From: Desulfobulbaceae bacterium
Lineage (GTDB): Bacteria; Desulfobacterota; Desulfobulbia; Desulfobulbales; Desulfobulbaceae
Reading direction: 5' to 3'
Assembly (NCBI GenBank): GCA_027011235.1
Contig: JALVAI010000379.1
Location: 1-20,126 of the forward strand
DNA: 20,126 nucleotides
Shown: in pieces, positions 1-8,564 of the stretch
Numbering within the stretch: position 1 is the first letter of the stretch
Layout: every line of letters starts with the position of its first letter
Notes under the pieces: generated by a model
The model's database searches: none
What the model saw: the letters and a program-made list of their open reading frames with translations, nothing else
What the model was told of the DNA's origin: nothing
Position numbers and translations under genes: made by a program

Positions 1-15
1 ATGATTGTTTTTATG

Positions 16-1320
16 TTATTTCAGTAGGTTCGGTAGCCAAAGCACAAGGTCGGGAAAGACGATAAAGATGAGCAGGCCCAGGGTTTCCACAACGGCAAAG
101 GGGATGGAGCCGCGAATAACATCCATAAGAGAAACTTCGGGCGGTGACACCCCTTTAATCACAAACAGATTGAGACCGACCGGCGGCGTTTCAGTGCCAA
201 TTTCACAGGTAATGGCCATGACAATGCCAAACCAGAGACTGGAGTATCCCATTGACAGCACGATGGGAAGAAAAATGGGCGTACTGATAAGAATAACCGA
301 AACCACGTCCATGAACATGCCCATCAGGTAGAGGACCGAGAAAATACAGACGAGAACAGCCCAGTTTGGCAGCTTTAACGAGGTGACAAAGGCGGCCAGC
401 TCCTGGGGAACCTGGAGCCTGGTCAACACATAGCCAAAGAGAAGGGCCGATGCAAAAATCAGCATGATCATGGTCGAGGTGGAGACGGTAGAGCGCAGGA
501 TGGTTTTCACGGTCTGCCAACTTAGTTGTTTCCTGATACCGGCGATTACCAGGGCGCCGACGCAGCCAACGGCAGCCGCCTCGGTTGGGGTGGCAATTCC
601 CTTGTATATGGATCCGAGGACAAGCAAGATAAGGACCATTACCGGCCATATCCGCACCAGTGATTCCAGGCGCATCTTCCAGGTGACCTGATCGGGATTT
701 TTGGGGGCTGCCTCGGGATAGAATATACCGATCAAAAAGATGTATCCCATCATCATTGCCGCCAGCACCACGCCTGGCAGGATACCGGCTATAAAGAGGC
801 GGCCCACCGATTCGTCGCCGACCACACCGTACAGGATAAGGGCGACACTTGGTGGAATGAGCAGGGCCAGGCCGCCGGAGGCGGCGACACAGCCGGTGGC
901 CAGGGATCTGTTGTAATTTCGCTTGATCATCTCCGGGATGGCAAAACTGCCGATGGTGGCGGCTCCGGCCACACTGACTCCGCACAGGGCGCTGAAAATA
1001 GCGCAGGCAGCCACGCTTGCCATGCCCATGGAACCGGGAAGCCTGTTCAGCCATCTGTTGGTGGCCGTGAAGATATCTGCCCCTATCCCGGAATGGAAAA
1101 TGATCTCTCCCATGAGAATAAACAGGGGCACCGCGACCAGGGGAAAGACGGCAAGCCGGTCATAAATGACCCCGGGGACAGCGCCCAGGCCGCGGGCTCC
1201 CTGAATAAGGAGAATGCCGACAACACTGGCGCTTCCCAGGGCTCCGAATACCGGCATGCCCAAAAAAAGCAGGAGAAGGAAACCGCTGATAAGTATAATG
1301 GTAATGCTGACCGAATCCAT
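16..1320 (-). CDS. dctM: TRAP transporter large permease (DctM-type)
   Basis: This 434-residue integral membrane protein is the ion-coupled transport subunit of a tripartite ATP-independent periplasmic (TRAP) transporter, which moves an organic acid across the inner membrane. The sequence is hydrophobic almost throughout, with about 11-12 predicted membrane segments. The family-typical N-terminal stretch (FLGMPVFGALG) and the C-terminal TPPVGLNLF motif (about residues 378-386) are both present. The length is normal for DctM (about 425-430). The ATG at 1320 follows a GGCGG-type ribosome site and lies 12 bp after the dctQ stop, so the gene is co-transcribed with dctQ and dctP. Family assignment is firm; the substrate cannot be read from this subunit. 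Confidence 0.95.
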   Translation of the reverse strand: MDSVSITIILISGFLLLLFLGMPVFGALGSASVVGILLIQGARGLGAVPGVIYDRLAVFPLVAVPLFILMGEIIFHSGIGADIFTATNRWLNRLPGSMGMASVAACAIFSALCGVSVAGAATIGSFAIPEMIKRNYNRSLATGCVAASGGLALLIPPSVALILYGVVGDESVGRLFIAGILPGVVLAAMMMGYIFLIGIFYPEAAPKNPDQVTWKMRLESLVRIWPVMVLILLVLGSIYKGIATPTEAAAVGCVGALVIAGIRKQLSWQTVKTILRSTVSTSTMIMLIFASALLFGYVLTRLQVPQELAAFVTSLKLPNWAVLVCIFSVLYLMGMFMDVVSVILISTPIFLPIVLSMGYSSLWFGIVMAITCEIGTETPPVGLNLFVIKGVSPPEVSLMDVIRGSIPFAVVETLGLLIFIVFPDLVLWLPNLLK

Positions 1321-1332
1321 GATGTTTCCGCC

Positions 1333-1845
1333 TTACCTGTTATCGCCTGTCAGCAATTTGTCGACATGGGTACAGAATTGCACAATGACTTGCAGGGCAA
1401 GCAGCAGGGAGCCCAGTGGAATGATAAGGTAGGGGACCCACATCGGCATATTCAGCAGGGAACTGGAATGATATTCTCCACGCCAGGCAATGTAGGCGGC
1501 CTTGAAACCGTACCATATGAGAACCCCGCAAAAGAGAAAAACAATACCTGAGGTCAGGCAGGCAAGAAAATGCTGCATCCTTTCGGGCAGCAGATGGACA
1601 AAGGACTGCATTCGTACATGCCTGTCCTCCTGCATGACCCAGCCCGCAGCGATAAAGGCGAGAAGAATCAGAAGATACTCACTCAGTTCGACCGAGTAGA
1701 GTGTGGGACTGTTGAAGAGGTACCTGGCTATGACTTCGTGAAAAACAAGGACAAGTAACAGGACGAGGCAACATTGGGAAACCAGTGACCCCAGTCTGTT
1801 GAGCTGCTCAATAAAACGGAGCAGGGGACGTCCTGTTACTTTCAT
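1333..1845 (-). CDS. dctQ: TRAP transporter small permease (DctQ-type)
   Basis: This 170-residue membrane protein is the small subunit that pairs with DctM in TRAP transporters. Four hydrophobic segments are visible, starting near residues 18, 50, 90 and 135. The family-type segment with FHEVIARYLFNSPTLYSVELSEYLL lies around residues 36-60; its R-Y-x-F-x-x-P-x-x-x-x-x-E-L pattern is typical of DctQ. It lies between dctP (upstream, 73 bp gap with a hairpin) and dctM (downstream, 12 bp gap). The order P-Q-M is the common one. DctQ sequences diverge strongly, so the context carries part of the assignment. Confidence 0.92.
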   Translation of the reverse strand: MKVTGRPLLRFIEQLNRLGSLVSQCCLVLLLVLVFHEVIARYLFNSPTLYSVELSEYLLILLAFIAAGWVMQEDRHVRMQSFVHLLPERMQHFLACLTSGIVFLFCGVLIWYGFKAAYIAWRGEYHSSSLLNMPMWVPYLIIPLGSLLLALQVIVQFCTHVDKLLTGDNR

Positions 1846-1880
1846 GGAGATTGTCTGTTACGGGTACGATTTTTTACGTT

Positions 1881-1900
1881 CACCATTGTTGAAAATGGTG
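1881..1900 (-). promoter_or_regulatory. Intercistronic stem-loop between dctP and dctQ
   Basis: Perfect 7-bp inverted repeat CACCATT / AATGGTG around a 6-nt loop, in the 73-bp gap between the dctP stop and the dctQ start. No T-run follows it on the minus strand (the next bases are A-rich), so it is not a classical terminator. A stem at this spot would protect the dctP message end or partly block readthrough. That would fit the usual need for more binding protein than permease; this function is inferred. Confidence 0.5.
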
Positions 1901-1918
1901 CGCGCCTGGACGGGTCCA

Positions 1919-2923
1919 TCAATGATGAGCGGCAATAAAATCGATATATTTTTTCCCCCCGGTTACCTTGCCGAGCCACCATTTTTGCACGGGAATCATT
2001 TCTTTCTTGAAAAGGTCAAGTTCCTCCGGCGTGGCAATATGGACATGGACGCCATTTTTTTCATACTGTTTGATGGCATCGGTCATAAAGGCTTCCAGAA
2101 GTTCAAGCTGGCGTTTGTCCCTCTGTTTTGCAGCTTTTATCATGACCGCCTGGACGTCTTTGGGCAGGCTATCCCATTTTTCCTTGTTAATGGCCAGCAT
2201 ACAGGTAAAGTAGGCCATGTTGGTGACCGAGATGTTGTCAACGACTTCATAGAGTTTTCGGCCAAGACCGGTGATCAGCGGCCGGGTACACCCGTCAATG
2301 GTCTTCCGTTGCAGGGCAAGATATAGCTCACCCGAACTCATGGTGGTCGGACTGCCGCCCATCAGCTCAATCGCCTTGCTCGCCGTGGATCCGGATACGC
2401 CCCATTTTTTTCCCTTTATGCTCTCCGGTCCGGTCACTGCAAAACCTTTGGCATAAAACTGGTAGGGACCCCCTGCTGCTGTACCGAGGACAACCACATT
2501 ATGTTTGAGAAATTTATCGTTGATGCCGAGTTTCCACAGGCCGGCATCAAGGCTTTTCTGCATGCTTGCCGGGGTTTTCCACATGAATGGCAGGTTGGAA
2601 ATGCCTGTCTCGGGCACAATACCGGTTAAATAGAGATCATTGGGCGCCGCCATGTCAATCTCACCCCGTTCCAGGGCGGCAAATTCCTGCTTGCCCTTGT
2701 AGAGCTGACCGGAATGGAAAAATTTGAACTTGACCTTGCCGCCTGTTTCCTTTTCAACCTGGGCCATAAACTCCTGGAGAGGTTGCACTAAGTATCCATA
2801 GGATGTTGGCATGTAGGTTGAAAAGACGATTTCAACGGGCTTGTCTTTTGCCTGGACTGGTTGTCCGAACAGAAAAAACGGCGTGCACAGGAAAAGGGCA
2901 ATAATGGCATTTCGCAGTTGCAT
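1919..2923 (-). CDS. dctP: TRAP transporter periplasmic solute-binding protein (DctP family)
   Basis: This 334-residue periplasmic receptor captures the substrate and delivers it to DctQM. The chosen ATG at 2923 is preceded by AAGGAGG with a 6-nt spacer and begins a clean signal peptide (MQLRNAIIALFLCTPFFLFG, cleavage likely after VQA near residue 25). The open frame extends 63 codons further upstream, but that part has no secretion-type start. Family features are the SGQLYKGKQEF region (71-81), ALERGEIDMA (83-92), the LPF element (111-113) and GELYLALQRKTIDG (198-211). One oddity: where most members have Arg after the 'lkGlKi' strand (the carboxylate-binding Arg), this protein has KGKKWGV with Gly175. 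The substrate is therefore uncertain. Confidence 0.93.
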   Translation of the reverse strand: MQLRNAIIALFLCTPFFLFGQPVQAKDKPVEIVFSTYMPTSYGYLVQPLQEFMAQVEKETGGKVKFKFFHSGQLYKGKQEFAALERGEIDMAAPNDLYLTGIVPETGISNLPFMWKTPASMQKSLDAGLWKLGINDKFLKHNVVVLGTAAGGPYQFYAKGFAVTGPESIKGKKWGVSGSTASKAIELMGGSPTTMSSGELYLALQRKTIDGCTRPLITGLGRKLYEVVDNISVTNMAYFTCMLAINKEKWDSLPKDVQAVMIKAAKQRDKRQLELLEAFMTDAIKQYEKNGVHVHIATPEELDLFKKEMIPVQKWWLGKVTGGKKYIDFIAAHH

Positions 2924-3112
2924 GGAATTCCTCCTTGTGTGGCTGTTGGTCTTCCTGATACCTGACGGACGTTTTGTGAAAGAGATTTCCGCCTGAAATT
3001 CTGCCGGCCATGTCGCTTTAATCACAAACACATCCGCTATGTTGGTTTTTTTATATACAGGGAAATGTATCGGATTGCCAGAAAGTTTTAAGCATATATC
3101 ATAATCCAGCAA

Positions 3113-3132
3113 ACTTTTCGCATGCGAAAAGT
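3113..3132. promoter_or_regulatory. 20-bp perfect palindrome between the parB-like gene and dctP
   Basis: ACTTTTCGCATGCGAAAAGT reads the same on both strands with no mismatch. It lies 39 bp after the parB-like stop and 190 bp before the dctP start. As DNA it has the form of an operator for a dimeric repressor controlling the TRAP operon. As RNA it would form an 8-bp stem with a CATG loop. The minus-strand tail (TTTGCTGG) is too poor in T for a strong intrinsic terminator. Confidence 0.45.
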
Positions 3133-3171
3133 ACCGGCATGGGCAGGGGGAAACGTTGCCAATCTTGTCTG

Positions 3172-4917
3172 TTATGAGGATGAGGGTTCCTCGAGAAGTT
3201 TATGTAACGCTTTTAACCGATATTCATCGGAGAGCAACTTTTTCAGGTTCGCCACCATTTGCTCCATTGACTGTTCCTGGAGTCGGATGTGCAAGGTCAG
3301 GCTTTTTTTTCGTCCCTTTGCCGAACGGGTAATATTGAAATCCTGTTTGTTGGCCTTTTTCCCGAAAACATCCTTGCGTAACTCCTCAACCATTGAACTG
3401 AACTCCCTCTCTTTTCCCACCGGTGAGACTTCACCGGCTTTACGCAGGCCATGTATAAAGTTTGATGCCGGACGGGATGAGTGGACAGCCCGTTCCAGGG
3501 CCTGCCGGGTCTGGTCGTTCCTGATTGCCCTGTGCAGTTCAGGATGAATGGCCTGGAGAAGTTTGATGATCTGGACCAGTTGCGGCCTGGTTGGATTCAA
3601 CGGTTTGACGATGTCCAGATACAGGCTGTCCCTGTCAACCGGGTCCTTGATCGGAGCCAGCACCTCGGCGGCAATGGAAAAGCTGAGTTTGTCGTTTATG
3701 ATGTCGGAGATCATTTCCGGGGATTCTCCCCGCTCCCGAAGCTGGTAGAGTTTCCTGTACTTGTGAATGGTCGACTGGGATACCCTGGCCCCCGGTTTAC
3801 CAATGGCAAGGCTCTCTCCAAACCGTTCGGCAAGGCGGGCGTTGTTTAACCCGAGTTCCCTGCCGGCTGATTCGAGAAAATTTCCGATCTCTATGGGGTT
3901 GAGGTTTCTTCGTTTGGTATTTTCCGCCAGGGAAATATTGAAAAAATCCTCGGTGGTGAAATCATCTTCACTAAATGTCTTGGCCTCCACCCACTGCCTG
4001 CCAAGGCGACGGATTGCCTGGAATCGGCGAAATCCACAGAGAATTTTATATCGGCCGTCTCTCTTTTGCAGGAGGACCAGGGGATGAAGGAGGCCGTTTG
4101 TGGATATGGAGCGGGCGAGTTCATCGATATACGACTCTCGAATCATGTCATTTTCCGGATTATCGCCGTGGACCCGGAAGATATACCGCAGGTCCTGCGG
4201 CCTGCTTGTTTCAATGGCGCTGACCGCAACCCGGCGCACCAGTGACATGGAGTCGGCATGGTCGGCAAGGGCTTTTGCAAATAGTCGGCCGGTTTCCGCA
4301 GCGCTTTTTTGGCCGGTTGTTTTTTCAGGGGCAATGGTAACAACCAGGGAGCGGACAGTGGGATCATAAAAACCGTCCACATAATTTTTTTGCCGAAACA
4401 ACTGGTTCAGGCAGTAAGATTCACGGCCACATAGTGGAGAATCCGTGTCGGCAATGGCGGTGGTGAGCCCGTTGTCCTCCAGTGACATCCGGATCTTTGC
4501 CAGCATGGAAGGGGCCATGGTCGGCCTGTGTGGCCGGTCGTCCCTGCCCCGCTCACCCTGGCCGTACCCCAGTATGATGTCGGCCTGTTGCCCTTCTGCG
4601 CCCTGTTGGACAATCAAAACCAGTGGCAGGAGATTGTTCTCATGTATTTCATCCTTGAACTCCCTGATTCTGACCAGAAAATCGTCTGTGGTTTTTTTGC
4701 GTTTCCGGATGGCCCGTACATCGTTCATGTCAACAATCGACGATTTGTACCTGGAGTTGATTATGGTGAAGCAGTGGAGTTCTTCGGCAACCTTTTGGCC
4801 AAAGCTCATCATGGGGGCAATAGTGCTGTCATCAGCGCATCGTTCGGCATGGGGTATGATCATCAGAATATTGTTGGCGCCCAGGCGGGTATCTATGGTT
4901 CTGTTATCCATCTGCAC
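3172..4917 (-). CDS. ParB/Srx-fold DNA-binding protein with N-terminal N-formylglutamate amidohydrolase-like domain
   Basis: This is a 581-residue protein. Residues about 240-345 carry a ParB N-domain: YIDELARSISTNGLLHPLVL (263-282), CGFRRFQAI (294-302, the GERR-type nucleotide-binding box with Phe for Glu) and LAENTKRRNLNPIEIGNFLE (330-349). Residues about 355-395 form the helix-turn-helix region. A charged C-terminal tail follows. Residues about 15-215 resemble the N-formylglutamate amidohydrolase fold: IPHAE (21-25), NSRYKSSIVDMND (54-66), ILGYGQGERG (115-124). The usual DLH metal motif appears to be replaced by VQQG (103-106), so catalysis is doubtful. The GTG start has AAGGGGA 8 nt upstream and overlaps the YihY stop by 14 bp; an ATG two codons later is the alternative. 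No parA is adjacent, so this is probably not the chromosome partition ParB. The DNA target and role are unknown. Confidence 0.75.
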   Translation of the reverse strand: MQMDNRTIDTRLGANNILMIIPHAERCADDSTIAPMMSFGQKVAEELHCFTIINSRYKSSIVDMNDVRAIRKRKKTTDDFLVRIREFKDEIHENNLLPLVLIVQQGAEGQQADIILGYGQGERGRDDRPHRPTMAPSMLAKIRMSLEDNGLTTAIADTDSPLCGRESYCLNQLFRQKNYVDGFYDPTVRSLVVTIAPEKTTGQKSAAETGRLFAKALADHADSMSLVRRVAVSAIETSRPQDLRYIFRVHGDNPENDMIRESYIDELARSISTNGLLHPLVLLQKRDGRYKILCGFRRFQAIRRLGRQWVEAKTFSEDDFTTEDFFNISLAENTKRRNLNPIEIGNFLESAGRELGLNNARLAERFGESLAIGKPGARVSQSTIHKYRKLYQLRERGESPEMISDIINDKLSFSIAAEVLAPIKDPVDRDSLYLDIVKPLNPTRPQLVQIIKLLQAIHPELHRAIRNDQTRQALERAVHSSRPASNFIHGLRKAGEVSPVGKEREFSSMVEELRKDVFGKKANKQDFNITRSAKGRKKSLTLHIRLQEQSMEQMVANLKKLLSDEYRLKALHKLLEEPSSS

Positions 4918-6319
4918 TGTTCGTTCCCCTTTCGTTGACCGGAAAAAGTGGGTGCGGCAGTCCCGAACCCGCTATTTTGATCATCTCGTCACTGAGCCGT
5001 CCACCCACGGAATTGGCGCTGTCCTTTCCCAGGACCAGGGTAAGAATGTCTTTGGCCTTGAGCCTTTCCAGCGGTTGGGCCGGAGTCATTGTCAAATCAT
5101 CACTACCCGCTACCCTGTGGAGCAGGCCTCCCTTGATCAGGAGCATACTGATTTCGACAAGCCGGGAAACAGGTTCTTTTGGCAGCGATGCGGCAAGGTC
5201 CCCTATCCCGGTTGTCCGGTGCCGGGTAAAGTTTGTATAGACCTGCTGCAGAATGTCAATGGCAAGCTGCAGGCAATGTTTGGGTGTAATGGCTCCGTTA
5301 AGGCCGGGGGTATACCTGTTTCTGTTCTGGACGGCATAGGCAAGGGCGGCCCCGAGCAGGAGGAAGATCCAGCCCAGGTGGAGCCAGATAAGAAAGAGAG
5401 GGACAGTGGCAAAGGAGCCGTAAATTGCGTTGTACTTTGAAACCCCTATTTGCAGACCAATGTAGAGCTGGAGGACGATAAACCAGCAGAGAGAGGAAAA
5501 AAGCGCACCAATGAGGGCGGCATAGGTCTTTACTTTGGCGTAGGGAAAGAACTGATAGATGAAGGTCAGACAGCCGACGATAAAGAGAAAGGGCAGTCCC
5601 TTGAGCAGCATCTTGACCAGCCATTCCGATGGGATAATGGTCGTGATATAGCCCATCATTTTCCTGCTCTGGAGGATGGCTCCACCGGCAATAGCTGTGT
5701 TAAGCGATATCGGCAGCAGGACAAGCAGGGCAAGATAATCCATGATTTTTCGGCCAAGCGGACGACTTTTTGCACTGTGCCAGATGACATTCATGGTGCT
5801 TTCAATATTGCTGAGCATCAGGAGGACGACAAAAAGCAGGCCGATGATACCAAAGGCGCCGAGGGCGGCAAAGTTGGTGCGGTCGACATAGTCAAAAATC
5901 ATGTCAACCGCGTTGCGAAGATGGTCGGCCATGCCTGTTGCCGGCATTGTGGCGTTCCCGTTTCCCTGCTCGGCCGTCGCGTCTTTGGTACTTGTTGCCA
6001 AACCAGGGCCACCGGCCCGGGAAAGTTCTGTTGCCGGCACTATCTGGTCGATCAGGTGATAGGCTGCGATTTTCAGATCGTTGTCGCTGCCAAGTCCTTT
6101 CAGGATTGCCGTACTCATGGCCAGTATCGGCACCAGGGACAGGATAATCGAGTAGGTGAGGGCGGAAGCGCGCAGGGAAAGATGGGTTTTGAAAAAAACA
6201 TGCGTTACAATTATGGCAATACGGACGATTGATTTCAGCAGTTTTTTTTCAGGCGCTTCTTCATTGAGCTGCGTAAAGGCCCAGTCGCGAAGACGGGCCT
6301 GAATGGCTGTTGCCGGCAT
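4904..6319 (-). CDS. YihY/BrkB family inner-membrane protein with C-terminal extension
   Basis: This 471-residue membrane protein belongs to the family once called 'ribonuclease BN'; its true activity is not established. Family motifs are LRASALTYSIILSLVP (49-64) and the segment YNAIYGSFATVPLFLIWLHL (296-315), followed by a further hydrophobic helix. About six membrane segments lie between residues 30 and 330. A low-complexity Gly/Ala/Thr insertion (about 100-130) separates the first two. The soluble tail (about 340-455) resembles the winged-helix-like tail seen in longer family members. The start is uncertain: ATG 6319 has a weak GGG site and clears the kinase gene by 32 bp, while ATG 6385 would add 22 residues and overlap the kinase by 34 bp. 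The stop overlaps the ParB-like start, suggesting translational coupling. Confidence 0.85.
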   Translation of the reverse strand: MPATAIQARLRDWAFTQLNEEAPEKKLLKSIVRIAIIVTHVFFKTHLSLRASALTYSIILSLVPILAMSTAILKGLGSDNDLKIAAYHLIDQIVPATELSRAGGPGLATSTKDATAEQGNGNATMPATGMADHLRNAVDMIFDYVDRTNFAALGAFGIIGLLFVVLLMLSNIESTMNVIWHSAKSRPLGRKIMDYLALLVLLPISLNTAIAGGAILQSRKMMGYITTIIPSEWLVKMLLKGLPFLFIVGCLTFIYQFFPYAKVKTYAALIGALFSSLCWFIVLQLYIGLQIGVSKYNAIYGSFATVPLFLIWLHLGWIFLLLGAALAYAVQNRNRYTPGLNGAITPKHCLQLAIDILQQVYTNFTRHRTTGIGDLAASLPKEPVSRLVEISMLLIKGGLLHRVAGSDDLTMTPAQPLERLKAKDILTLVLGKDSANSVGGRLSDEMIKIAGSGLPHPLFPVNERGTNSADG

Positions 6320-6351
6320 GTTGTTTACCCGTGAGCAGGAGGTTTCGGAAC

Positions 6352-8505
6352 TCAATGGTCCGGGGCGTTTTTTTGAGTGATCCATTTTTCAATGATCTGA
6401 AAAACGATTTCACGTTTGATGGGCTTGGTTATGTAATCGTTCATGCCGGCATCAAGACACTTTTCTCTATCACCCTTCATGGCGTTTGCCGTCATGGCCA
6501 CGATCGGGATGTCATTGAAGCCGCGGTCCCGAAGTTCCCTGGTCGCCGTCAGTCCATCCATTATCGGCATCTGTATATCCATCAGGATCAGGTCGAAATC
6601 TTGCGGGGCCCTGGAGAATGTTTCAACTGCTTCCCTGCCGTTGTCGGCGCTTGTTACCGTGTAACCGGCCTTGGTCAGTATCAGAGTGGCAAGTTTCAGG
6701 TTGACGGGATTGTCTTCGGCCAGCAGTAAACGGACCGACTGCTTCATCTCCTCCCGTACCGAGTATTGGGTGATTAATTGTTCCTTTTTTTGTGTTTTTC
6801 TCTCTTTTACTGGCGGCGCCAACAGTTTTTCCATGGTTTTAAACAGGATTTCCCGGCGGGCAGGTTTGGTGAGAAAGGCGTCAAATCCCGCCTTTCGGCA
6901 GCGATGGGCGTTACGTTCAGTGGACGAGGTGTAGGCCAGTAAGGGAATGGAAGACGTCTCCTTCATGCCCCTGACAAGTTCAGCCAGAACGTAGCCGTCC
7001 GGGTAGGGCATTTGAATATCGAGGATGATCAGGTCAAACAGGGTGTTATCATCTATCGCCTGCCGAAGGACCTGTTCCACATCGCTGCTTTTGTGTACAG
7101 CCCTCACCTGCAGGCCGGCTGATTCCAGGACATGCTGCAGGATACTCAGGTTGGTGCGGTTATCGTCGACAATGAGAACATGTTTGCCGCTGAGGGAGAC
7201 CCTGCGAAAATTTTTCGCCTTCTGTTTTTTCGCCTTTTTCATTCGGGCGGTAAAGTGGAAGATAGAGCCCTTGCCCGATTCGCTTTCCGCCCAGACATGG
7301 CCGCCCATGAGTTTGGCTATCCGGCGGCAGATGGATAGACCCAGGCCGGTCCCCCCGTATTCCCGGGTTGTCGAGCCGTCCGCCTGCTTAAAGGCCTCGA
7401 ATATGGATTCCAGCTTTTCCTCGACAATGCCAATGCCTGTATCACGAACAGTCGCATGCAGTACAAGGGAGTCTTTTTCTTCATCTTCCACCTTAATGGC
7501 AAGTTCCAGTTCCCCTTCCCGGGTAAATTTGGCGGCATTGCCCATCAGGTTGACAAGGACCTGACGGTACCGTCCGGGATCGCCGATAACATTTGCCGGC
7601 AGCGCGTTATCGATTCTACAGAGGACTTCGATGGGAAGCCCGATAACCCGGGGACGGATCAGGTCACAGACATCCTGGGCCGTTATTTCCGGATCAAATT
7701 CAATTTCTTCCAATTCAAGCTTGCCGGCCTCAATTTTGGAAAAGTCAAGGATATCATTGATGAGCGAGAGCAATGCCTCTGAACTTCGTTTAATGGTACG
7801 GGCGAACTCCACCTGCTCCTCGTCCAGGGTGGTATCAAGCAGCATATCCGTAAAACCGATGATGCCGTTCATCGGGGTGCGGATTTCATGGCTCATGGCG
7901 GCCAGAAATTCACTCTTGGCCACATTGGCGGTTTCGGCCGCTTTTTTGGCCGCCCGCAATTCCGCTGTCTGACGGGTGATTTCGGCCTGGAGCGTTTTTG
8001 AATAGTTAAGTTGCTGTTCCTGGATCTTCAGATAATTCTGTTCATTTTCCTCCATGATGTCCTGGAATTTTTTTTCCAGAACACTTGCCCGGCGGTCAAA
8101 CTGTTTTTTTTGAATCCGTAACCGGGCCGCTGTTTTTTCCATTTCCCTGCGGGCGAGATAGAGGGCAACAGCAAGGCGGACAATCTGTCCCGTTTCCGTA
8201 TTATCTATTTTTTTGCGTTGATCCGGTTTTGGTTGGGCGGCCAGAGACAACCCCAGTTCCGGACAGTCCTGAATATACAAGCCGTTTTTTGCCGACAAAA
8301 CCGGTGCGTGTTTTGAATCTGGCATCTGTTGTTTCAGCGCCGACACCACCCCATCGCCAGGTTGGGGAAAATCCGGGGAGGCCACTGTATTTTCCTGCCG
8401 GTCCCAGAGGAGAAAGCACAGCCCTTCGGTCTCCTGTTCCAGGTGCTCAAGAAGCGCAGGCAGAGTTTCATCGGCGGCGACAAGGTCGGAGAAAAGTGTG
8501 GTCAT
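6352..8505 (-). CDS. Hybrid sensor histidine kinase with two receiver domains
   Basis: This 717-residue cytoplasmic signalling protein has no membrane segment. Residues 1-110 form an input region I do not recognise. A coiled coil covers about 119-194. The HisKA H-box SHEIRTPMNG has His206. The HATPase domain has the N-box around Asn323, DTGIGI (355-360) and GGTGLGL (384-390). Receiver 1 has VLIVDDN with phospho-acceptor Asp496 (LDIQMP) and Lys547. Receiver 2 has LLLAEDN, Asp643 (MDIQMP) and Lys694. All catalytic residues are intact. ATG 8505 lies 59 bp after the HDOD stop; a TTG at 8568 in the same frame would add 21 residues but overlaps the HDOD stop. Tight spacing with the HDOD gene suggests a shared transcript. 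No output-domain regulator is adjacent. Confidence 0.92.
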   Translation of the reverse strand: MTTLFSDLVAADETLPALLEHLEQETEGLCFLLWDRQENTVASPDFPQPGDGVVSALKQQMPDSKHAPVLSAKNGLYIQDCPELGLSLAAQPKPDQRKKIDNTETGQIVRLAVALYLARREMEKTAARLRIQKKQFDRRASVLEKKFQDIMEENEQNYLKIQEQQLNYSKTLQAEITRQTAELRAAKKAAETANVAKSEFLAAMSHEIRTPMNGIIGFTDMLLDTTLDEEQVEFARTIKRSSEALLSLINDILDFSKIEAGKLELEEIEFDPEITAQDVCDLIRPRVIGLPIEVLCRIDNALPANVIGDPGRYRQVLVNLMGNAAKFTREGELELAIKVEDEEKDSLVLHATVRDTGIGIVEEKLESIFEAFKQADGSTTREYGGTGLGLSICRRIAKLMGGHVWAESESGKGSIFHFTARMKKAKKQKAKNFRRVSLSGKHVLIVDDNRTNLSILQHVLESAGLQVRAVHKSSDVEQVLRQAIDDNTLFDLIILDIQMPYPDGYVLAELVRGMKETSSIPLLAYTSSTERNAHRCRKAGFDAFLTKPARREILFKTMEKLLAPPVKERKTQKKEQLITQYSVREEMKQSVRLLLAEDNPVNLKLATLILTKAGYTVTSADNGREAVETFSRAPQDFDLILMDIQMPIMDGLTATRELRDRGFNDIPIVAMTANAMKGDREKCLDAGMNDYITKPIKREIVFQIIEKWITQKNAPDH

Positions 8506-8564
8506 GGCTTTGGTCTCAATGTGTAACTGATCACAGGATTTGTAACCATGTGTTTTTATATACC

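Noticed and set aside
203..1054. Minus-strand 283-codon frame inside dctM
   Set aside because: A shifted-frame shadow of dctM; composition is Arg/Pro/Gly-rich with no membrane pattern.
3040..3090. Sigma54-type promoter upstream of dctP (TGGCA on the minus strand)
   Set aside because: The GC doublet needed 10 bp after GG is CA here, so the -24/-12 spacing rule fails.
2924..3112. 63-codon N-terminal extension of DctP
   Set aside because: The signal peptide and a strong AAGGAGG site place the start at 2923; the extension is not secretion-like.
4445..5440. Plus-strand open frame of 331 codons
   Set aside because: It lies antisense to the YihY and ParB-like genes, whose motifs are clear. Its translation shows no family features and has no ribosome site.
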